6,190 nt of DNA. Source: Fen-1273 sp035516035. Its GTDB lineage: Bacteria; Bacteroidota; Ignavibacteria; UBA10030; UBA6906. The stretch lies in NCBI GenBank assembly GCA_035516035.1, contig DATJAS010000104.1, positions 1 to 6,190 on the forward strand, in the 5' to 3' direction. Every line of letters starts with the position of its first letter. The stretch's first letter is position 1. The notes under the pieces are model-generated. The model worked only from the letters and a program-made list of their open reading frames with translations. It was not told the DNA's origin and did no database searches. Positions 1 through 5,117 of the stretch are shown piece after piece. The position numbers and the translations under genes are program-made.

Positions 1-163
1 CGGTCGTCACGTTGTATGCGAGTGTTGTTCCCCCGGGAGAGAGCGCCGGGTGCGCGATGCGGCGCATGGCGAAGAAATCCTCGGCGCGCATCGGCCGCCG
101 CGTCTGGGCGCCTGCGGCGCAGAGGGAGGCGCACGCCGCAATCGTGACAAGCGATAGTCGCAT
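1..163 (-). CDS. Probable secreted S9-family peptidase (prolyl oligopeptidase-like), N-terminal fragment
   Basis: Only the first 54 codons are inside the window; the gene runs off the left edge, so neither the beta-propeller nor the catalytic alpha/beta-hydrolase domain can be seen. The start is the ATG at 163-161, read leftwards. The first ~19 residues look like a signal peptide (MRLSLVTIAACASLCAAGA, then Q), suggesting export. An alternative is a very short lipoprotein signal, because I8-A9-A10-C11 fits a lipobox, though the stretch before it is short. Residues 25-50 (MRAEDFFAMRRIAHPALSPG, then GTTLAY) match the usual opening of S9 peptidases, where a short helix precedes the first propeller strand with its SPDG-x(3)-AY motif; here D is replaced by G. 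These enzymes cleave short peptides, often after proline or as dipeptidyl peptidases. The gene begins 19 bases after the dcd stop, so it may be read from the same transcript. No strong Shine-Dalgarno site precedes it. The family call rests on this short segment alone. Confidence 0.62.
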   Translation of the reverse strand, partial: MRLSLVTIAACASLCAAGAQTRRPMRAEDFFAMRRIAHPALSPGGTTLAYNVTT

Positions 164-182
164 AGTCTTGAGTGTCCCGGAG

Positions 183-734
183 TCAGTCGCGCGACTCCCT
201 GTCGAAGTTTTTCCACATCATCGATTCCACCGGACGGTCGGTCCGCGTGGTGTATTTCGCCGACTTCTTGGAGTCGTACGGCGTGCCGATCGTCCCCGAA
301 AGCTCGAAATAAATAAGCTGCCCGATCGGCATCCCGTGGTAGACCCGCACGGGCTGCCGCACGGAGATCTCGAGCGTCCACGTGTTGCAGAACCCCACGT
401 CCCCCTTCCCGGCGGTGGCGTGTATATCGATGCCGAGCCGGCCGATGCTGCTTTTTCCCTCGAGGAACGGCACGTGTGCGTGCGTCTCGGTGTACTCCTC
501 CGTCACGCCCAGGTAGAGCCGGTGGGGGAGAAGTATCAGCCCCTCGTCGGGAATGAGGAAATGGTCGATCTCGTTGTGCACGCGGGCGTCCAGTATGTCG
601 TTCCTGTACACCGCCAGGTGCCTGGCGAGGTGAACGTCGTACGAGTTGGACCCGAGGTGCTTTCTGTCGAAGGGGGAGATGACGATCGTTCCCTTCGCCA
701 TTTCGGCGAGTATGGCTGTATCGGTGAGTATCAT
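183..734 (-). CDS. dcd: dCTP deaminase
   Basis: Cytosolic enzyme of pyrimidine deoxynucleotide synthesis that deaminates dCTP to dUTP, feeding dTMP synthesis. The 183-residue protein is full length for the family. The trimeric dUTPase-like fold is recognisable from GSNSYDVHL (28-36), LYLGVTEEYTETHAHVPFLE (73-92), GKSSIGRLGIDIHATAG (93-109) and GFCNTWTLEI (114-123). By comparison with E. coli Dcd, the nucleotide-binding and catalytic residues S95, R99 and E122 are kept. The C-terminal segment (about 153-177: YDSKKSAKY, then ESMMWKNF) corresponds to the flexible lid that closes over the nucleotide. The usual D-(P/A)-G-(W/F) segment is replaced by GKGDVGF, a style I associate with the Bacteroidota/Chlorobi group. 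The ATG start is preferred because an in-frame stop lies ten codons upstream with no other ATG or GTG between. No Shine-Dalgarno site is visible. A probable own promoter lies just upstream. Sequence alone does not exclude a bifunctional dCTP deaminase/dUTPase. Confidence 0.95.
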   Translation of the reverse strand: MILTDTAILAEMAKGTIVISPFDRKHLGSNSYDVHLARHLAVYRNDILDARVHNEIDHFLIPDEGLILLPHRLYLGVTEEYTETHAHVPFLEGKSSIGRLGIDIHATAGKGDVGFCNTWTLEISVRQPVRVYHGMPIGQLIYFELSGTIGTPYDSKKSAKYTTRTDRPVESMMWKNFDRESRD

Positions 735-764
735 CGCACACGGGATGAAGGGGAGAGAAGCGGA

Positions 765-795
765 CTAATGTAGAGAAAACGGCAGGAAAATCAAA
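765..795 (-). promoter_or_regulatory. Putative promoter of dcd, overlapping the mocA stop codon
   Basis: On the minus strand TTTG (795-792) is followed after exactly 19 bases by TACATTAG (772-765). This resembles the Bacteroidota primary-sigma pattern TTTG, 19-21 bases, TAnnTTTG, with one mismatch in the second box. The same bases can be read as a sigma70-type promoter: TTGATT (794-789), 16-base spacer, TACATT (772-767). Transcription would start near 758-760, leaving a leader of about 25 bases before the dcd ATG. The gap is clearly richer in A/T than the flanking genes. The first box overlaps the last codons of mocA, including its TGA (793-791). No transcript data are available, so this is a prediction. 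Confidence 0.4.
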
Positions 796-1363
796 CCGCG
801 GCGGGAATATCCTCCGCCGTGTCGATATCAAGGAGGCCCGCGGGCCAGGCGATCGTCACGAGGCGTCCCCCCGGGGCGGCAAGCACCTGTTTTGCGCCCC
901 TGTCTCCCCGGAGTGCGAGGAGATCGCCGAAGAGTGCGCGCGGGAACCACGCCGGGACCCCCGGGGAACCGCCGTAGAAGCTCGCGACCGCGGACGCGGG
1001 GGAGGATTCGCCCGCGCGGATCAGCGCGTCGATGTGCGCGGCGGAAATGTGCGGCTGGTCGCACAGGGCGATCAGCACGCCGTCGGCGGACGCATCGACG
1101 GCATCACACCCGGCGTGTATCGAGGAGGCGATTCCCTCCCGCCACGCGGAGTTTTCCACCACGCGGGAGCGGAGCCCCCGGAGCTCCTCACGCATACGGG
1201 GGGCCTCCGACCCGAGCACCACGATCACGTCGCGCGCGGTGGACGCGCACGCCTCGAGTGCCGCATGGCGCAGGAGCGTTCGCCCGGCGATCCTGACGAG
1301 CTGTTTCGGCGTCCCGAGCCGGCGCGAATCACCCGCCGCCAGTATGACGAGCGCGGCGTTCAC
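791..1363 (-). CDS. mocA: Molybdenum cofactor cytidylyltransferase (MocA-type)
   Basis: Nucleotidyltransferase that joins CTP to Mo-molybdopterin, giving the molybdopterin cytosine dinucleotide cofactor used by xanthine-oxidase-family hydroxylases. The 190 residues cover the whole MobA-like NTP-transferase fold: nucleotide-binding loop LAAGDSRRLGTPKQL (8-22), metal and substrate region ALCDQPHI (99-106), the GVPAWFPRALFGDLLAL segment (135-151) followed by GDRGAKQVL (153-161), and the C-terminal DIDTAEDI (179-186), which is typical of MocA. LAAG rather than the LAGG of MobA argues for cytidylyl rather than guanylyl transfer; IspD is less likely because of the PKQL loop and the neighbours. The start is a GTG (1363-1361) sharing bases with the xdhC TGA (1362-1360), so translation is probably coupled to xdhC; no strong Shine-Dalgarno site precedes it. 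Standing behind iorA-iorB-xdhC, it most likely supplies cofactor to that hydroxylase. Confidence 0.88.
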   Translation of the reverse strand: MNAALVILAAGDSRRLGTPKQLVRIAGRTLLRHAALEACASTARDVIVVLGSEAPRMREELRGLRSRVVENSAWREGIASSIHAGCDAVDASADGVLIALCDQPHISAAHIDALIRAGESSPASAVASFYGGSPGVPAWFPRALFGDLLALRGDRGAKQVLAAPGGRLVTIAWPAGLLDIDTAEDIPAAV

Positions 1364-2460
1364 CGGTGTATCGGACCCTGGCGCGCGCGGAGAGGCGTTC
1401 CGGGCCTGTCCCTGATGGCGGCCTGGATTTCGGCCACGATCGCGAGCGCGATCTCGTCCGGAGTTTCGGCGCCGATGTCGAGACCCACGGGGGCGTGGAG
1501 GCGCGCGGTGTCGCCGGCGGCGGGGACCACTCCCTCGAGCGCGAGCTTTTCCATGAGCATTGCCGCTTTCGTGCGCGGGCCGAGAAGCCCGATATAGGCA
1601 TTACCCCCGGCCCGGAAAATGGCGCGGATGGCTGCGACGTCGTTCTCGTAATTATGCGTCATGACCACGAACGCGTCCGAGGGGGGAAGCGTCCGCTCGC
1701 CCGGGTGCTCGAGGACCAGTTCGTCGGCGGAGGGAAAAAGCTCGCGCCTCAGGTATGCGGTGCGGGGGTCCACCAGCGTTACATGCCACCCCATTTCACC
1801 CGCCAGGTGCACGAGCGGCGCGGCGTCGGGACCTGCGCCGAAGACCGTGAGCGCAATCTGCGGTGGAACATACTCGATAAATGCCTCGGCGCGCCCGCCG
1901 GGGAGGGGAACCTGCAGATGCGACGAGCGTTCCTCTCCGAGCGCCGCCGTGCAGGCCTCTGCCAGACGGCCCCCGAGGGGGTCGGCAGGGGAGGAAGCCT
2001 CTTCTCCCTCCTCCAGGAACGAGAGGGAGCCGAGCGCGCCACCGCTCCCGGAAGCGTACACCGTGGCGATTGCGCCCGCCTTCCTGCTCTTCCGGATGCG
2101 GGTGAGGAACTCAAGTGCGGGAGAGGCGAATTCCCCCGCAACGCGCTCAAGGAGGACTTGCGCGATCCCGGGACACCCGAGGCCCAGTCCCCAGAGAATA
2201 TCACCCGGTGCCGTGGCATCGTACGTCACCAGGAGCGGCTTCCCCTCGGCGAGCACATCCGCAGAGCGCTCGCGGAGATCGCTCTCCAGGCACCCCCCGC
2301 TGATCAGTCCCGCCGAGCGGCCGTCTGACGCCACAAGCATCCGCGCACCCGATCTTCTGTACGTCGATCCGCTCGTCCTGACGACAGTCGCCAGGACGGC
2401 GCTCCCACCGGAGCCGCGGATGGAGGCGTACAGGTCGATGAGCGCAGCATGCTCGTCCAT
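1360..2460 (-). CDS. XdhC/CoxI family molybdenum-hydroxylase maturation factor
   Basis: Cytosolic chaperone that binds the molybdenum cofactor, helps it gain its terminal sulfido ligand, and inserts it into xanthine-dehydrogenase-family enzymes; it is not part of the finished enzyme. The 366 residues show the two family domains. The N-terminal XdhC/CoxI domain (about 8-105) has RTSGSTYRRSGARMLV (28-43), SGGCLE (54-59) with the conserved cysteine C57, and GLGLGCPG (91-98) with C96. The C-terminal Rossmann-like XdhC_C domain (about 203-345) has the glycine-rich VFGAGPDAAPLV (206-217), VTLVDPR (227-233), VMTHNYENDV (266-275), YIGLLGPRTK (289-298) and HAPVGLDIGAETPDEIALAI (322-341). The linker around 145-190 is rich in E, S and P and probably flexible. 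The start is well supported: AAGGAG lies four bases before the ATG and overlaps the iorB stop. The gene overlaps the mocA start. It probably serves the IorAB-type enzyme encoded just upstream. Confidence 0.93.
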   Translation of the reverse strand: MDEHAALIDLYASIRGSGGSAVLATVVRTSGSTYRRSGARMLVASDGRSAGLISGGCLESDLRERSADVLAEGKPLLVTYDATAPGDILWGLGLGCPGIAQVLLERVAGEFASPALEFLTRIRKSRKAGAIATVYASGSGGALGSLSFLEEGEEASSPADPLGGRLAEACTAALGEERSSHLQVPLPGGRAEAFIEYVPPQIALTVFGAGPDAAPLVHLAGEMGWHVTLVDPRTAYLRRELFPSADELVLEHPGERTLPPSDAFVVMTHNYENDVAAIRAIFRAGGNAYIGLLGPRTKAAMLMEKLALEGVVPAAGDTARLHAPVGLDIGAETPDEIALAIVAEIQAAIRDRPGTPLRARQGPIHR

Positions 2461-2464
2461 TCTT

Positions 2465-2470
2465 CTCCTT
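2465..2470 (-). promoter_or_regulatory. Ribosome binding site of xdhC
   Basis: AAGGAG lies four bases upstream of the xdhC ATG and shares a base with the TGA stop of iorB (2472-2470). This fixes the xdhC start and points to coupled translation of the two genes. Confidence 0.75.
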
Positions 2471-4602
2471 CAGGCCTGGAGGCGTATGGGGAGCGAGCGG
2501 ACCCGCTTCCCCGTTGCCCGCGAGACGGCATTGGCCACCGCGGGCGCGATCGGGGGAAGCCCCGGTTCGCCGATCCCTTCGGGGGGCTCGGCGCTCGGCA
2601 CGATGTGGATCTCGACGCGCGGCATCTCGTCCATCGTGAGGAGCGGGTAGTCGTCGAAATTCCCCTGCTCGGTGCGCCCGCGCGCGATAGTGATCTCGCC
2701 TTTGAGCGCCGCGGAGAGGCCGTAGACGATCCCCCCCTCGATCTGCGCCTCGACCGATTCGGGGTTTACCGCCGTGCCGCAATCGATCGCCGTGACCACG
2801 CGGCGCACGCGCACAGTGCCGGCCTCGACCGTCACCTCTGCGACGTGCGCGACCCACGAGCCGTAGAACGCGTGCGAGCCAAACGCGATGCCGCGGGAGA
2901 CTCCCGCCGGGGGAGGCGTGTCCCAGCCCGACTTTTCACGGGCGAGCGCGAGCACCGCGTGCGCGCGGGGATTGTCCCGCGTGAGCGCGAGGCGGAAGTC
3001 CACCGGGTCTTTCCCCGCGGCCTCCGCAAGCTCGTCGATGAAGCACTCGAGCGCAAACACCGTCTGCGAGGGATACACGGAGCGCCAGGCGCCGATCGGC
3101 ACGGGCGTCCGGGCGAGCGCGAACGAGGCGCGCGCATTGGGGATACGGTACTCGGAGGGAAGCGCCCCCTCCAGCGCCCCCCTGTCGAGCCCGCCGGGAA
3201 GACTCCGCGGCTTCCGCTGATCGCCGATCGACGGCGCGACGACCTTGTGCGTCAGCGCGACAAGGTTCCCTGCGGCGTCGATCCCTCCCGCCATGACGTG
3301 CCTGCTCACCGGCCGGTAGAAGTCGTGCCGCATGTCCTCTTCCCGCGACCATGTCATCTTCACGGGGGCCCCCGCTGCTTTCGAGCACAGGACGGCGTCC
3401 CTGACGAAATCGGACTGGAGCCGGCGGCCGAAGCCCCCGCCGAGGAGCGTCGTATGCACAATGACGCTCCCCCTGTCAATCCCGAGCGCATCCGCCGCGT
3501 CCTGCTGGGCCCCCTGCGGGGACTGTGTCGGTGCCCAGATCTCGCACCGCCCGGCGCGGACGTCAGCCGTGCAATTCATCGGCTCCATCGTCGCATGCGC
3601 GAGGAACGGGGCGTCATAGACCGCCCCCACCTTCTTCGCAGCCTGCTCCAGCGCGGCGTCCGGGTCGCCGGTGCGGTCGGCTTCCGCACCGTCGCGGGCA
3701 GCCGCCTCGGCGAGCGCGGCCGCGATCGTGGCGCTGGATGCCCCGGCGTTCTCCCCCTCGTTCCACGTGATGGCCAGCGCGTCGCGCCCCTTGAACGCCA
3801 GCCATGTCGAACGGGCGATCACCGCTACCCCGGTCTCGATCGGCACGACCTTGAGTACGCCCGGGATGGCGAGCGCCCTAGCGCCGTCGAACGATCCGAG
3901 CGTCGCCCCGAAGGGATGGGGGTGCGCCACCGTCGCATAGAGCATCCCCGGGAGGCGCGTGTCGATGCCGAACTTCCCGCTCCCGTCCACCTTCGACGGC
4001 GTGTCGAGACGGAGCGTCCTGCGCCCGATGATCCGGAATGCCGACGGGTTTTTCAGGACGATGGTGGACGGGATGGAGAGCTTCCCCGCTTTCCCTGCAA
4101 GCGCGCCGTAGGCGAGCGAGCGCCCGCTCGGCACGTGGCGCACGGTGCCGGAGGAGGTCGTGCACGAAGAAGCCCCGACGCCCCACGTTTCGGCGGCCGC
4201 CTGCACGAGCATCATCCGCGCAGCGGCCCCCGCCTCGCGGAGCGTCTGGTATGATCCCCGCACGCTCCTGCTGCCGCCGGTCCCCATCGAACCGTACTTT
4301 CCGTCTGCGATCGCCTGCTCGAAGCGGACGCGTCCCCAGTCCGCGTCAAGCTCCTCGGCGACGATCATCGGGAGCGACGTAAGGACCCCCTGCCCCATCT
4401 CCGACTTGGCGACCGTGACAGTCACACTCCCCGATGGATCGATGCGCAGCCAGGCATTCGGTGCAAACTCCGCGGCCTGGTCTTCCGGCTCAAACACCCG
4501 GCGGGCCGCAGCCGGGAGGACCATGCCGATCAGGAGAGAGGCGCCGGATGTGGCCCCGACGGTGAGAAAGTCTCTGCGAGAAAAACCGCCCCGTGCGTTC
4601 AT
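2470..4602 (-). CDS. iorB: Molybdopterin-binding subunit of an isoquinoline 1-oxidoreductase-type hydroxylase, Tat-exported
   Basis: Large catalytic subunit of a two-subunit xanthine-oxidase-family molybdenum hydroxylase. Such enzymes hydroxylate N-heterocycles or oxidise aldehydes with water-derived oxygen and pass electrons to the [2Fe-2S] partner; the substrate here is unknown. The 710-residue protein opens with a twin-arginine signal, SRRDFLTV (8-15), then a hydrophobic stretch to about residue 33, so the folded complex is probably exported. Conserved segments: SEMGQGV (67-73), MGTGGSRSVRGSY (106-118), HATMEPMNCTA (336-346), cofactor-binding GGGFGRR (388-394), GAWRSVYPSQ (504-513), and near the C-terminus GIGEPGLPP (676-684) with E679 as the expected catalytic glutamate. 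It is slightly shorter than Brevundimonas IorB, as I recall that protein. An upstream extension of the frame exists but is rejected: the ATG at 4602 has GGGAGG six bases before it, overlaps the iorA stop as ATGA, and puts the Tat motif near the N-terminus. The family (IorB-like) is firm; the specific substrate named by the symbol is not. Confidence 0.92.
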   Translation of the reverse strand: MNARGGFSRRDFLTVGATSGASLLIGMVLPAAARRVFEPEDQAAEFAPNAWLRIDPSGSVTVTVAKSEMGQGVLTSLPMIVAEELDADWGRVRFEQAIADGKYGSMGTGGSRSVRGSYQTLREAGAAARMMLVQAAAETWGVGASSCTTSSGTVRHVPSGRSLAYGALAGKAGKLSIPSTIVLKNPSAFRIIGRRTLRLDTPSKVDGSGKFGIDTRLPGMLYATVAHPHPFGATLGSFDGARALAIPGVLKVVPIETGVAVIARSTWLAFKGRDALAITWNEGENAGASSATIAAALAEAAARDGAEADRTGDPDAALEQAAKKVGAVYDAPFLAHATMEPMNCTADVRAGRCEIWAPTQSPQGAQQDAADALGIDRGSVIVHTTLLGGGFGRRLQSDFVRDAVLCSKAAGAPVKMTWSREEDMRHDFYRPVSRHVMAGGIDAAGNLVALTHKVVAPSIGDQRKPRSLPGGLDRGALEGALPSEYRIPNARASFALARTPVPIGAWRSVYPSQTVFALECFIDELAEAAGKDPVDFRLALTRDNPRAHAVLALAREKSGWDTPPPAGVSRGIAFGSHAFYGSWVAHVAEVTVEAGTVRVRRVVTAIDCGTAVNPESVEAQIEGGIVYGLSAALKGEITIARGRTEQGNFDDYPLLTMDEMPRVEIHIVPSAEPPEGIGEPGLPPIAPAVANAVSRATGKRVRSLPIRLQA

Positions 4603-5063
4603 CGCGAGCCTCCCTTCGCCGCCGCCATGTGTATCGCCCTGCGTATCCGCTGATACGTGCCGCAGCGGCAGAGCATCCCGGCCATTGCGGCGTCGATGTC
4701 CTCGTCCGTGGGAGAAGGCTTCTCCGCCAGGAGCGCCGCGGCCGCCATGATCTGGCCCGACTGGCAGTAGCCGCACTGGGGAACGTCGGCGGCGATCCAG
4801 GCTTTCTGCAGGGGGTGCGAACGGTCGTGCGAGAGTCCCTCGATCGTGGTGATCGTTTTTCCCGCGACCTCCTCGATTGCCGTCACGCACGAACGGATTG
4901 CCTCGCCGTCCATGTGGACCGTGCAGGCGCCGCAGAGGGCGCGGCCGCACCCGAACTTGGTGCCGGTGAGCCCCAGCGTGTCGCGCAGGACCCAGAGCAG
5001 GGGCGTCTCGGCGCTGACGTCAACGGTCGCCGGACGACCGTTCAGCGTGAATGTCGTGGACAT
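4599..5063 (-). CDS. iorA: [2Fe-2S] electron-transfer subunit of an isoquinoline 1-oxidoreductase-type hydroxylase
   Basis: Small subunit that carries electrons from the molybdenum site of the IorB-like partner to an outside acceptor. The 154 residues are normal length and hold both cluster domains. The N-terminal plant-ferredoxin-like domain has C39, C44, C47 and C59 (GTKFGCGRALCGACTVHMDG, 34-53, then SC). The C-terminal helical domain has C97 and C100 (PQCGYCQSGQ, 95-104) plus C132 and C134 (MLCRCGTYQRIRRAI, 130-144), with Q96 in the position usually next to the pterin. All eight cluster ligands are present. There is no signal peptide, so if the enzyme is exported this subunit would ride with the Tat-bearing IorB protein. 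The ATG has a strong GGGAGG five bases upstream. The stop overlaps the iorB start. No FAD-binding (CoxM-type) subunit lies within the cassette, as expected for the IorAB type. Confidence 0.95.
   Translation of the reverse strand: MSTTFTLNGRPATVDVSAETPLLWVLRDTLGLTGTKFGCGRALCGACTVHMDGEAIRSCVTAIEEVAGKTITTIEGLSHDRSHPLQKAWIAADVPQCGYCQSGQIMAAAALLAEKPSPTDEDIDAAMAGMLCRCGTYQRIRRAIHMAAAKGGSR
4609..4614 (-). promoter_or_regulatory. Ribosome binding site of iorB
   Basis: GGGAGG six bases before the ATG at 4602, inside the end of iorA. It decides the iorB start against the longer open frame reaching to 4950. Confidence 0.75.
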
Positions 5064-5068
5064 GGCAT

Positions 5069-5074
5069 CCTCCC
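5069..5074 (-). promoter_or_regulatory. Ribosome binding site of iorA
   Basis: GGGAGG five bases before the iorA ATG (5063-5061). It lies in the 54-base gap after the decarboxylase gene; I see no convincing terminator or promoter in that gap. Confidence 0.75.
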
Positions 5075-5117
5075 ACGAAGATATGACAATGAACGATGTG
5101 CGGTTGCCGGTTCCGTT

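Noticed and set aside
12..773. Plus-strand open frame antisense to dcd and the S9 peptidase start
   Set aside because: No recognisable protein family; the minus-strand dcd explains the region fully.
7..831. Second minus-strand open frame over dcd
   Set aside because: Arginine-rich out-of-frame reading of dcd, whose own frame shows complete family motifs.
1366..2328. Plus-strand 320-codon open frame antisense to xdhC
   Set aside because: Low-complexity shadow translation with no family resemblance; xdhC motifs are intact on the other strand.
2449..4254. 601-codon open frame on the plus strand
   Set aside because: It lies wholly antisense to xdhC's start and iorB. Its translation is rich in R, G, P, H and D with no recognisable family, as expected for a shadow frame in GC-rich DNA, while the minus-strand frame matches IorB along its full length.
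4603..4950. 116-codon upstream extension of the iorB frame
   Set aside because: The extension overlaps iorA in another frame, is composed mostly of R, G, H and P, and would bury the Tat signal. The internal ATG at 4602 has a good ribosome binding site and an ATGA overlap with iorA.
5076..5083. TATCTTCG as a -7 box of an iorA promoter
   Set aside because: No TTG element 19-21 bases upstream, and the transcript would start inside the ribosome binding site of iorA.
5064..5117. Possible terminator between the decarboxylase and iorA
   Set aside because: Only short imperfect inverted repeats around the GGAACCGGCAACCG segment and no following T tract on the minus strand.
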